Of a stretch of 14,596 nucleotides of DNA, positions 1-7,314 are shown one piece after another. The position numbers and the translations under genes are program-made. The notes beneath the pieces are model-generated. The model searched no databases, was not told the origin of the DNA, and saw nothing but the letters and a program-made list of their open reading frames with translations. This DNA comes from an uncultured euryarchaeote (GTDB lineage Archaea; Thermoplasmatota; Poseidoniia; Poseidoniales; Thalassarchaeaceae): contig CALCEF010000105.1 in assembly GCA_937901365.1 (NCBI GenBank), forward strand, positions 1 to 14,596, read 5' to 3'. Position 1 is the stretch's first letter; each line of letters opens with the position of its first letter.

Positions 1-1
1 C

Positions 2-1687
2 AACACATGGGGTGTGAATGCGACTTGGTCTACATTTGGGGGGTTGGCAAATGATGCCTTGTCATCATTCAGTGGTGAATGCATCGTTTTCGATGCAGGT
101 CCTGTGGGTGACTGGACGGTTGAAATCGATGATCAGGGCGGTATGACTGATAGTTTGACGTTGACTGTTGAGGCAGGGCGTTTGGCGCAAATCACACTTG
201 AAAACTTGGCCACAGAGATGCATATTGGAGATTTCTATTTGCTTGAAGCTGAAGGTTTCGATGCTGCGGGGAATCCTGTCATCGTAGATGGCTGGAATTG
301 GTCCGTTACAGATGGGCCAAGCACCAACCCCATCGTACCCGATGGAGATGGAATCACTTTCGTACCAGATCGTGTTGGGCAACATACAATCCAAGTCATG
401 GCTGCTGGCCGTGTACAAGCCATTGATGTCGAAGTGCATTCTGGCATTCCAGTATCTCTTGAGATCGAAGTCGTTGACGCTATTGGTAACTCTCCACCTG
501 TAATCGTTACAGGTTATTCTCTTGACTTGATTCTGTATGGGGTAGATGAAAATGGTAACAGGAATCCGGTCGATGTTCCAATCGCTGATTGGTTCATTCT
601 CAACAATTTTGGTACAATTGAAAATGCCAGTGCTGGAGGAACTGGACACTATACCTACACATCGGGTGGAATTGGTGATGTCAGCATCACTGTATTTTTG
701 GGTCAAGCCCAAGGAATCCTCATCGTTCAGGTATTGGAGGGACCACTCGATTATCTAGAGGTTTCAATTCCATCTGATGGGGATCAAGGAACGACCGTAA
801 AATTCGAGATTTCAGGATTTGATGTTTCGGGCAACCCTGTCTCAATCCACCAATGCTCGGCCACAATAACGACAGATGCAGGGGACGCCGAATGTGACGA
901 AAATGGGTGGACACTTGATTTGGAAAAGTCTGGGGAACTGGTCGTTCATGCAAGGATTCAGTCATCCAGTGGTAGTTCAGCCGAAGGAAGCGATTTCATA
1001 ACAGTACATTCGACGTGGTTCGGATGGGGTGACAACACACAGGTGATCATCGCTTTCAGTTTGTTAATCATCATCGTAATTTCAGTCATTCTTGTCGTAT
1101 TGTTCAAGCATCTCGGTTCAAGAATTGATGAAGAAATTGAGTTAATCCGCGAAGAAACCCAAGAACTTGAGAACCTGCCACCCCCTGCCCAAAATGTAAC
1201 TGCAACGTCCCCCCCGGTTCCTTTGCCGGCTCCTGTGAATCAACAACCAGTAGCAATGCCACCTGCCCCAGCCCCTCTCGTTACCCCTGCCCCCACTCCT
1301 CTAACCGGAAGTGATCCATTCCATGCACTTCAGCCAGTAGCCGAAGAAAAATCCGAACCACCTCCTGCCGAGAATATCGAGGAGGATTGGGCAATACCTG
1401 AACCCGAACCCGAACCTGAACCTGAACCACCAACAGAAACCGATGATGAGTGGGGTGTGATCTCAGGAGATTGGAATCAATCCGAGGAAACACTGACGAC
1501 CGCTGCTGCAACATTTGCACAAATTCAACATGATAATCGCCGTGGAGATGGCCCCCGAGATGTTGCTGAACAAACACTACGTCCTTTGCCTGGAACCACA
1601 GCAGGAGAGGATGGTTGGTATTTCGATCGAGAGGGGAGACCATCTCACTGGACCCATTCCGAAGAAAACGGCTGGTCTCAAGAATAG
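2..1687 (+). CDS. Membrane-anchored Ig-like repeat surface protein, 5' end outside window
   Basis: The reading frame is open from base 2, so the gene starts upstream of the window and only its C-terminal part of about 560 residues is seen. The visible part has at least three beta-rich Ig-like repeats, each carrying a 'G-x-D-x-x-G-N-P-V'-like motif (near bases 256-285, 540-570 and 818-845). One hydrophobic segment follows at about 1042-1107. After it come a charged, coiled-coil-like stretch, a Pro/Ala-rich region, five Pro-Glu repeats, and a terminal Trp-rich motif of the form GWY-x-D-x-x-G-R-P-x-x-W near 1609-1684. The motif resembles the short DUF2510 domain found at membrane-protein ends. 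The likely topology is outside repeats, one membrane helix and a cytoplasmic tail. Function is unknown; adhesion or envelope architecture is a guess. The 3' end overlaps panB by 10 bases, tail to tail. Confidence 0.8.
   Translation, partial: NTWGVNATWSTFGGLANDALSSFSGECIVFDAGPVGDWTVEIDDQGGMTDSLTLTVEAGRLAQITLENLATEMHIGDFYLLEAEGFDAAGNPVIVDGWNWSVTDGPSTNPIVPDGDGITFVPDRVGQHTIQVMAAGRVQAIDVEVHSGIPVSLEIEVVDAIGNSPPVIVTGYSLDLILYGVDENGNRNPVDVPIADWFILNNFGTIENASAGGTGHYTYTSGGIGDVSITVFLGQAQGILIVQVLEGPLDYLEVSIPSDGDQGTTVKFEISGFDVSGNPVSIHQCSATITTDAGDAECDENGWTLDLEKSGELVVHARIQSSSGSSAEGSDFITVHSTWFGWGDNTQVIIAFSLLIIIVISVILVVLFKHLGSRIDEEIELIREETQELENLPPPAQNVTATSPPVPLPAPVNQQPVAMPPAPAPLVTPAPTPLTGSDPFHALQPVAEEKSEPPPAENIEEDWAIPEPEPEPEPEPPTETDDEWGVISGDWNQSEETLTTAAATFAQIQHDNRRGDGPRDVAEQTLRPLPGTTAGEDGWYFDREGRPSHWTHSEENGWSQE
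1397..1429 (+). repeat. In-frame Pro-Glu hexanucleotide repeat
   Basis: Five consecutive six-base units of the form CCY-GAA encode Pro-Glu dipeptides, followed by a final CCA. It lies in the cytoplasmic tail of the Ig-like repeat protein. Such stretches usually form extended rigid spacers and can change length by slippage; only one allele is visible here. Confidence 0.75.
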
Positions 1688-2496
1688 CGTTCCTCTTCGT
1701 TTGGGAAATCTAAGTTGCGAACGTCTCCGATGTATTCCTTGACGGCATTGGTCATATCCTCGTAGAGGTTTAGATATCGGCGTAAAAAGCGCGGATTAAA
1801 TTCGTGAGTCAATCCGATCAAGTCGTGGATGACCAACACTTGACCATCAACATCCGAACCGGCACCAATCCCAATTGTGGGGATGTTAACAGCGGCTGTG
1901 ACCTTGGCTGCTAAATCCGCAGGAATCTTCTCCAAAACAATGGCAAAACAACCGGCTTCTTCGAGTAATTTAGCATCAGCAATCAATTTCTCGGCTTCTT
2001 CTTCCTCGCGCGCGCGTACGGAATAAGTCCCAAATTTGTAGATAGACTGGGGTGTCAATCCAAGGTGCCCCATCACTGGGATTCCCGCGGTCAGAATCCG
2101 TTCGATGGATTCTACAATTTCAGCACCGCCTTCCAACTTGACGGCGTGCGAACCACTTTCTTTCATGATGCGAATCGCACTGTTGAGTGCCTGACGGGAA
2201 TCACCCTGATAGCTTCCGAATGGCATGTCACAGACGATGAGTGCACGATTTACTCCATTGACTACACATTGCGCATGATAGATCATCTGGTCGAGTGTGA
2301 TGGGCACAGTAGTATCGTTTCCAGCCATCACATTGGATGCCGAATCACCGACCAGAATAACATCGATACCAGCGGCATCTAGAATACGTGCCATCGAGAA
2401 ATCATATGCGGTAAGCATGGTGATTTTCTCACCTGCTTGCTTCATTTCCTGAAGTGTATTGGTTGTGATTTTCAGCGCCTTGCCCGCAATCGACAT
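1678..2496 (-). CDS. panB: 3-methyl-2-oxobutanoate hydroxymethyltransferase (ketopantoate hydroxymethyltransferase)
   Basis: PanB transfers a hydroxymethyl group from 5,10-methylene-tetrahydrofolate to 3-methyl-2-oxobutanoate to make ketopantoate, the committed step toward pantothenate and coenzyme A. It is a cytoplasmic Mg-dependent TIM-barrel enzyme. The 272-residue product has normal family length. Visible landmarks are LTAYDF (residues 28-33), the metal/substrate motif VGDS (49-52), CDMPFGSY (89-96), VKLEGG (119-124), [10 protein letters not shown] (142-151), the probable catalytic Glu in VLEKIP (187-192) and IGIGAG (208-213). ATG at 2496 is chosen because GGAGGGT lies 4 bases upstream; a GTG at 2529 would add 11 poorly conserved residues. 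It is the last gene of the leftward run, 61 bases after the permease. I see no link to the ring-cleavage genes. Confidence 0.93.
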   Translation of the reverse strand: MSIAGKALKITTNTLQEMKQAGEKITMLTAYDFSMARILDAAGIDVILVGDSASNVMAGNDTTVPITLDQMIYHAQCVVNGVNRALIVCDMPFGSYQGDSRQALNSAIRIMKESGSHAVKLEGGAEIVESIERILTAGIPVMGHLGLTPQSIYKFGTYSVRAREEEEAEKLIADAKLLEEAGCFAIVLEKIPADLAAKVTAAVNIPTIGIGAGSDVDGQVLVIHDLIGLTHEFNPRFLRRYLNLYEDMTNAVKEYIGDVRNLDFPNEEERYS

Positions 2497-2557
2497 CGTT
2501 ACCCTCCGGAATTGCGACAAGCGCACCACCCTTCAATGGCACGGAGACCAATACAGG

Positions 2558-4270
2558 CTATTCCTGCTCATCCAAATTGCGCTCAAGCCCCTCAAGGAAT
2601 TGATCGACATCGATGATTCCATCTACCTCAATATCAATCTCATGGAACAATTGGCGCCGGTGGAATCGGGTTAACTCAGGTGCGATAATCCCCATCGCAT
2701 GAACAAATTCGTTTTCATTGAGATAATCAGGATGTGATCGCTTGGCGGCAACAGTATGGAAAATCCACCATCTCTTCTCCCGTTCATGTTTATCTGCATT
2801 CATCAGTTCAGTTCGAACAGTTCTCCAAGGGGTTAGTTTTGGATGTGCTCTGGATTTCCCGTAGGAATAGTAGGTGACCAATCCCAGCACACAACAAGCA
2901 GCGGCTCCGAGAATGGCCTTGGAACCCATGATGTAGATGAGGAATATTCCGGAGATGATTCCGAAAATTTGGATCAGTGGGTAAAGGGGAGATTTCCATT
3001 TAGGTTGGTACCATGAATGTGTTACTGATGCCTTTCTTAGCACAATTACACAGCAATTGATGACGATGAAAATCATGATTTTGAAACCAGATGCGAGTTT
3101 GGCAATATCTTCCACAGGAAGCAGTGTAATCGATGCTGCCATCGCAACTCCTGTTCCGAGGATTGCCAAATGAGGGGTTTGGTAAACGGGGTGGACATTT
3201 TCCAGCGGTTCCGGTAGGAGGTTGTCTCTGGCCATGGCAAATGGGAACCGCGACGTCGCCATGATTCCGGCCAAGGCCATCGCGGTGAGTACGGTGACAG
3301 CAAAAGCAGCGGAAATGACCCCTACGATGTTTCCACCAATTGCTTCAGCGAAGACATAGAGTGGGTCCTCTCGTGCTTGCCCATCTTCCATCATGTAACC
3401 TTCCGGTGGTACTGCAGCAACCATTACGATTGAAACAAATACATATAGCAAACAAGAGATTAACAGCGACAGTAAGATTCCATACGGTATGTTACGATCC
3501 GGGTCTTTGATTTCACCACCAACTGCGGCAATCTTGGTGACACCTGCATAGGCTACAAACACAAATGCAGTCGAATGTGCCACATCTCGCCAAACTTGGT
3601 CCCATGAACCTCCCAAAGCATCAGGCCCAAATGCTGCATCCCAATTCATGTCCATGGTGAGAATTGCCCAAAAGGTCAACACGAGCATGAATCCAATCAA
3701 GGAAAGTACGATTGGTGTCTGAACCTTCTTGATTCTTGAAATCCCCAATATGTTGATTGCAACAATCATCACGAGCAATATTAGTGCTGCAATTTCTAGA
3801 TTGATGGTGATGCCCAGCAATTCTTCTAGAACCCAAAGATACGCTTTGAAACCGATGAGTGCGAATGCAGATTTGAGCATCGACGCGCCCCAAAGCCCGA
3901 GCCCTGTTACTGTTCCAACCATCGGGCCAAATGTCCGCTCAATGTAAACGTAGGATCCTCCCGATGAAGGCATGGCCGTCGCCAATTCCCCCTTGGATAC
4001 TGCAGCCGGTAGAATTGCCAGTGCTGCTAGAAGATAGGCCAGCCAAATTCCTGCTACCGGCATGGTTCCTCCACCCATGTCCAACATCACCAGTGCTGGT
4101 AGTACAAACAGACCGGAGCCGAGCATCGCTGAGAGAGAAATAATGACGACGGAAACCATTCCGAGTTTTCGCTCTAGGGTTTCGGTCAAAGCCTCAATTG
4201 GGCTGTATACGAAATCGATGAGGCTAGAGGGCTTTATCGGTTCCATGCTTGTTCGCAGAACAATTAGCAT
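2558..4270 (-). CDS. APC-superfamily amino-acid permease with C-terminal EF-hand-like pair
   Basis: This is a secondary transporter of the amino acid-polyamine-organocation (APC) superfamily, probably with 12 membrane helices. Helix 1 carries the broken-helix signature GSGLF (about residues 52-56), which forms the substrate site in this family. Many hydrophobic segments follow to about residue 465, then a soluble tail of about 100 residues. The tail ends in an EF-hand-like unit: a loop at residues 546-557 has Asp, Glu, Asp-Gly, Ile and Asp at positions 1, 3, 5-6, 8 and 9, but Gln instead of Glu at 12. A degenerate partner loop sits 36 residues earlier (510-521), the normal spacing of paired EF-hands. 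The substrate cannot be told; amino acids are likely. The start could be ATG 4270 or ATG 4246; neither has a clear ribosome site. The gene follows the dioxygenase-RidA fusion by 27 bases, most of them a palindrome. Confidence 0.87.
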   Translation of the reverse strand: MLIVLRTSMEPIKPSSLIDFVYSPIEALTETLERKLGMVSVVIISLSAMLGSGLFVLPALVMLDMGGGTMPVAGIWLAYLLAALAILPAAVSKGELATAMPSSGGSYVYIERTFGPMVGTVTGLGLWGASMLKSAFALIGFKAYLWVLEELLGITINLEIAALILLVMIVAINILGISRIKKVQTPIVLSLIGFMLVLTFWAILTMDMNWDAAFGPDALGGSWDQVWRDVAHSTAFVFVAYAGVTKIAAVGGEIKDPDRNIPYGILLSLLISCLLYVFVSIVMVAAVPPEGYMMEDGQAREDPLYVFAEAIGGNIVGVISAAFAVTVLTAMALAGIMATSRFPFAMARDNLLPEPLENVHPVYQTPHLAILGTGVAMAASITLLPVEDIAKLASGFKIMIFIVINCCVIVLRKASVTHSWYQPKWKSPLYPLIQIFGIISGIFLIYIMGSKAILGAAACCVLGLVTYYSYGKSRAHPKLTPWRTVRTELMNADKHEREKRWWIFHTVAAKRSHPDYLNENEFVHAMGIIAPELTRFHRRQLFHEIDIEVDGIIDVDQFLEGLERNLDEQE

Positions 4271-4288
4271 AAGATACTACGTATCTTA
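4270..4288. promoter_or_regulatory. Perfect palindrome at the permease start (candidate operator or hairpin)
   Basis: The minus strand reads TAAGATAC-GTA-GTATCTTA, with 8-base arms and a 3-base spacer. It fills most of the gap between the fusion-gene stop (4298) and the first possible permease ATG (4270), whose A is the last base of the palindrome. If the true start is ATG 4246 the palindrome lies about 23 bases upstream, where an archaeal promoter element or operator would sit. It is AT-rich, so protein binding is at least as likely as an RNA hairpin. The role is inferred. Confidence 0.5.
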
Positions 4289-4297
4289 ATCATCTGC

Positions 4298-5881
4298 TCA
4301 AGGTGCCTTTGCGATGACTTTCATTTCAACCGCAATCGGTGTAGGTAGGGCCTGAATGGCCAATGTAGTTCGAGTTGCTTGAATTTCTTCGAAGTGTTTG
4401 GCATAGACCTTGTTGTAACCCTCAAAATCACGCTTCATATCGACCAAGAAGGTGGTGACATCGATTACATTGCTTAGATCAGCTTCACAGGCTTCAAGGA
4501 TGATTCGAATATTCTCAATACAGGCTTCGGTTTGGGCCTCGATGTCATAATTCAGAGGATTTCCATCTCCATCTTCAATCGGTCCGCCTGGTATTCTGTT
4601 GTCCTCGGGGTTGCGAGGCCCAACACCAGAGATGAACAACAGATTCCCCATTCTGCGAGCATGGGGGTAAGCCCCGACAGCACTCGGGGCATCTTCAGCG
4701 ATGATCGCTCCATCCTTACTCATCATCTTTCCAACGGTTTTCTTGGCCACAATCGATGCGGCCACACCACCGACCGGGCCGGCAATTGCAGCCCCTGCAG
4801 CAGCACCCAAAGCGCCTCCGGCGTGAGATATGACAGTCGACCCATATTCATCATACAAATCGTCGATGACTTCGACAGGGTTTCGCCACCCCTCCTCGTC
4901 TTCCTCAGGCCTTTCGGCCTCATCTAAAGGGCCGTCCACGCCCCCAGGGGCTTGCATATCACCTGCTGCGGTCACGAGAACATTCCGATCCCCGCGATAG
5001 ATTTCGACATCATCTTCATCGAATTCTTTGTCTCCAACTGAACCCTTTGAAGGAGTGAGTTGGATTACAGCTCCACCACTTCCATGTAGCGCTGCATAAG
5101 CCATTACCTCGCCGTCGTAGTTGTTGTGCTGACCCATGGTTGCAGCCATCCACCAAGCCGGTTTGTAGGCGACCACTTTTTGGACACGAATTTGCCCGTG
5201 AATGTCCCTGCTGAGTTGGCTAAGGTCTTCCAATCGCCCATCTTCAAAGAATTCGAGAATTTTCTGATTCCAGTCCTCATCTTTGGCTGAGTGAATTCGA
5301 TCATCTTGTGGTTCAACATGTTTAGTGAACATCCGATTGGACAGACTAGAGACAGCGACAATGACTGCCTTCTTCCCTTGTGCCTTCAATGCGTCTCGAG
5401 CCGCTTTGCCCAATACGATCGTCTCAGAACGATTGGAATACATGTTACTCGATACGATACAAGCCGGGATGCGGTTGTCAGGGTTTAGCAGACTCAATGC
5501 CACAACGGAACCAGTGTCGATTGGGAATCCATGGTAAGCCACAGTTCTGGCATGCAATCCACGTGATTCTGCTGCGTCTCTGTAGGCATTGCCAAATTCA
5601 ACATCCATTTTGAATTTGTAAGGCATTGAACCGAGGAAGTGGAAATCATCGTCGACGTGAACCCATTCCGGTTCAGGTTGAACTTGGAATTGGTGTCCTA
5701 CAATGCTTGGCCATGTGGTTGAGTAGACGATAATGACGTCTGCTTCACTTTCTTCAATTCGCCTCCGACACTCATCGTATGCTGCACGCAGTTCACCCCA
5801 CCCCTTGTTTTGCTCTGGAGCGAGCAGTGGATGAGGATGAGGTGGGACATATAGTCCGAATAGAACAGGATCATCGCTCAA
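4298..5881 (-). CDS. Non-catalytic extradiol dioxygenase alpha-like subunit fused to RidA/2-aminomuconate deaminase domain
   Basis: This 527-residue fusion has four parts. Residues 1-277 are a LigB-type class III extradiol dioxygenase fold, like the alpha subunit of 2-aminophenol 1,6-dioxygenase. Compared with the neighbouring beta protein the iron-binding His after the second strand is Trp (STTW, 54-57) and the acid-base His is Ser (VSSLS, 177-181), so this part is probably structural. Residues 283-345 are a very acidic linker. Residues 350-387 are a Gly/Ala-rich, glycine-zipper-like segment. Residues 397-527 are a RidA-family domain close to 2-aminomuconate deaminase, with FISGVG, IENIR, GYNKVYA and the conserved Arg in ATRTT (502-506). 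The deaminase would hydrolyse 2-aminomuconate to 4-oxalocrotonate and ammonia. The TTG start overlaps the beta stop as TTGA and has GGGAG 8 bases upstream; the next Met is inside the fold. The fusion is unusual, as these are normally separate proteins. Confidence 0.88.
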   Translation of the reverse strand: MSDDPVLFGLYVPPHPHPLLAPEQNKGWGELRAAYDECRRRIEESEADVIIVYSTTWPSIVGHQFQVQPEPEWVHVDDDFHFLGSMPYKFKMDVEFGNAYRDAAESRGLHARTVAYHGFPIDTGSVVALSLLNPDNRIPACIVSSNMYSNRSETIVLGKAARDALKAQGKKAVIVAVSSLSNRMFTKHVEPQDDRIHSAKDEDWNQKILEFFEDGRLEDLSQLSRDIHGQIRVQKVVAYKPAWWMAATMGQHNNYDGEVMAYAALHGSGGAVIQLTPSKGSVGDKEFDEDDVEIYRGDRNVLVTAAGDMQAPGGVDGPLDEAERPEEDEEGWRNPVEVIDDLYDEYGSTVISHAGGALGAAAGAAIAGPVGGVAASIVAKKTVGKMMSKDGAIIAEDAPSAVGAYPHARRMGNLLFISGVGPRNPEDNRIPGGPIEDGDGNPLNYDIEAQTEACIENIRIILEACEADLSNVIDVTTFLVDMKRDFEGYNKVYAKHFEEIQATRTTLAIQALPTPIAVEMKVIAKAP

Positions 5882-6783
5882 AGAACCAGCTCCCGAGTTT
5901 CTTCATTGGGGTCCCAGCAGGCGACGACATTGCCGGTGCCGATGACCGATTGGTAACCATAAATCTCTGCTGGGTAACTTGGCATACCCATTGCTGCCAT
6001 CATCCAGGTGAGTCCACCTCCTTCGGTTTCCGCCATCGTTTGTTCCGTGAATTCAGGCATCAGGTCGATGAATTCCTGCATTTTTCCATCCCGCATCAGG
6101 TCGATGACCTTCATGTCCCAGACGTATTGGCTGTGGTTGTAGATGTGTTCACGACTCATGTCTTCGGGCAGTGGAGCCTCTGTGGTAAAATGTCGATGGG
6201 ATAGGCTGTGGCTTGCGATGAGTACAACGCGCTTGCCACTTTCTTCAATCGCTTTACGGCAAGCACGACCCAGAGCCTGTGCCTGTTCATTCATCACTTC
6301 GACAGAGTAGTAATGCCGGTTTCGATTGCTACTCACCGTTACGATGGGCTTGTCCCAATCAGGGTTCAACAGATGGCAGGATGTGATGGTGCCGTAATCT
6401 ACGCGGAAGTCAGGGTTTCGCATCATTTTGGTAATGATTCCAGCTTCACCAGCAATTTCGCACATCTTTTCGGACAATTCAACATCGACTTTGAGATCGT
6501 AGTGGTATCTGAACAAATTCGGGAAAATTGGGTCTACTGAGAGTGATTTGAATGCATCACAACCAAGAAAATGCGTTCCGATGTAAGTCTGCCAATGGGG
6601 GGTGAGGATGACGAGTGCATCATAATCGATTGTTTTCAATTTCCGCGCCAACCTAGCGTATCCCCAACGCAAAGCTTCCCAACCACCCTCACTAACCGGC
6701 TCGTTTTCATCCGGATTCTCAGCATAGACCAAGTGCGGAGGATGCGGGGCGAGACAGCCGAGAACGATTTCTCCCTTTGTCAT
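5878..6783 (-). CDS. Class III (LigB-type) extradiol dioxygenase catalytic subunit, 2-aminophenol 1,6-dioxygenase beta-like
   Basis: The enzyme would open an aromatic ring next to a hydroxyl/amino pair using Fe(II) and O2; for 2-aminophenol the product is 2-aminomuconate 6-semialdehyde. The 301-residue protein keeps the expected catalytic residues. His14 is in the motif CLAPHPPHL, His63 is in LTPHW, and Glu273 is in PAEIYGY; these are the likely iron ligands, matching the His-His-Glu set known for this family. His192 in ASHSLSHRHF is the likely acid-base residue. ATG 6783 is chosen over an upstream TTG (6795) because GGAAGG lies 4 bases before it. The gene overlaps the alpha-RidA fusion by 4 bases, so an alpha-beta complex is expected. 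Substrate is not certain: LigB-family enzymes also act on protocatechuate, gallate and other catechols. The RidA and ALDH neighbours favour an aminophenol-type substrate. Confidence 0.88.
   Translation of the reverse strand: MTKGEIVLGCLAPHPPHLVYAENPDENEPVSEGGWEALRWGYARLARKLKTIDYDALVILTPHWQTYIGTHFLGCDAFKSLSVDPIFPNLFRYHYDLKVDVELSEKMCEIAGEAGIITKMMRNPDFRVDYGTITSCHLLNPDWDKPIVTVSSNRNRHYYSVEVMNEQAQALGRACRKAIEESGKRVVLIASHSLSHRHFTTEAPLPEDMSREHIYNHSQYVWDMKVIDLMRDGKMQEFIDLMPEFTEQTMAETEGGGLTWMMAAMGMPSYPAEIYGYQSVIGTGNVVACWDPNEETRELVL
5890..5894 (-). promoter_or_regulatory. Ribosome-binding site that sets the TTG start of the fusion gene
   Basis: GGGAG on the minus strand lies 8 bases before TTG 5881, inside the last codons of the beta-subunit gene. 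With the TTGA stop/start overlap it supports translational coupling of the two dioxygenase subunits. It also explains why no ATG is found near the conserved N-terminus. Confidence 0.65.
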
Positions 6784-6785
6784 CA

Positions 6786-6804
6786 CGCCTTCCAAAGGAA
6801 GGCG
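6786..6804 (-). promoter_or_regulatory. Hairpin that contains the ribosome-binding site of the dioxygenase beta gene
   Basis: The mRNA strand reads CGCCTTCC-TTT-GGAAGGCG, with 8 perfect GC-rich base pairs and a 3-base loop, ending 2 bases before ATG 6783. The GGAAGG ribosome site is part of the right arm, so folding would hide it. This could be a translational control element, or a DNA operator between two divergent genes. No ligand-binding domain typical of a riboswitch is visible. Confidence 0.55.
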
Positions 6805-6821
6805 GCATTTGAAACAATGCC
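6804..6821. promoter_or_regulatory. Second inverted repeat in the divergent intergenic region
   Basis: The plus strand reads GGCATT-TGAAAC-AATGCC: 6-base perfect arms with a 6-base spacer, directly abutting the start-codon hairpin of the dioxygenase gene. It lies in the 78-base gap between the leftward ring-cleavage genes and the rightward membrane-protein gene. That is where a shared promoter and regulator site would be expected. No confident TATA element is recognised. Confidence 0.35.
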
Positions 6822-6861
6822 TGCGGTAATCGTCATAGGATGAAGTCTCCGCCTAGGGCCG

Positions 6862-7314
6862 ATGAAGTGGGAGAATCCCCCCCTCGGTCTTTTCGCCATT
6901 CCTCCGATCGTTGGCTTGATTTCATCAGTGATCGGTTTTCAGTGGGCATCGGGAATGGAGATTGAAGACAAGTTGTTGTCAGACATTTCCCCCTTGCTTC
7001 TTTCTTGGGCTACTCTCGTTATTTTCGCTTCGTTATTGATGTTCAAAATCCCAGTGGAGTGGGGTGAACCGAAGGAAATGCGGTATGGTGTTTTGGCAGG
7101 TACAATTGTGGTGTTCCTTCCACAAATTTGTGGGATGGGATTGCTACTCTGTGCGTTGTGGTGGATCCCCGTCATTTGTGGCTGGGTTTTCGTATCAACT
7201 TACCAATGGAAGTATGATGTTCAACCATTCAGAACAGGACTTTGGTTGGGTGTTGGTGGCCTCACGGGCATGTTCATGGGTGCGTGGGCAATGAGTGTGT
7301 ATCTCAGTGCTTGA
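6862..7314 (+). CDS. Small multi-spanning membrane protein of unknown function
   Basis: This 150-residue protein is strongly hydrophobic. Segments occur at about residues 8-28, 43-61, 75-113 (long enough for two helices around an internal Pro) and 126-148, giving four or five membrane helices joined by short polar loops. I recognise no family. ATG 6862 is the first start after an in-frame stop at 6841-6843. It has no clear ribosome site, so it may be leaderless or weakly translated. The gene is divergent from the dioxygenase genes and overlaps the ALDH gene tail to tail by 11 bases. The hydrophobic pattern over the whole length argues that it is real. Its position between two parts of one putative pathway makes a transport or membrane role possible but unproven. 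Confidence 0.72.
   Translation: MKWENPPLGLFAIPPIVGLISSVIGFQWASGMEIEDKLLSDISPLLLSWATLVIFASLLMFKIPVEWGEPKEMRYGVLAGTIVVFLPQICGMGLLLCALWWIPVICGWVFVSTYQWKYDVQPFRTGLWLGVGGLTGMFMGAWAMSVYLSA

Noticed and set aside
65..712. A 215-residue minus-strand open frame opposite the Ig-like protein
   Set aside because: It has no recognisable domain, irregular composition and lies fully antisense to a frame with clear repeated Ig-like motifs; it is a shadow of that gene.
1397..1429. Tandem repeat considered as a possible CRISPR or regulatory repeat
   Set aside because: Units are six bases, contiguous and in frame as Pro-Glu; there are no spacers, so it is low-complexity coding sequence.
5779..6204. A 141-residue plus-strand open frame across the dioxygenase junction
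   Set aside because: It is antisense to conserved dioxygenase sequence on both genes, is His/Cys-rich in a manner typical of reverse translation, and matches no family.
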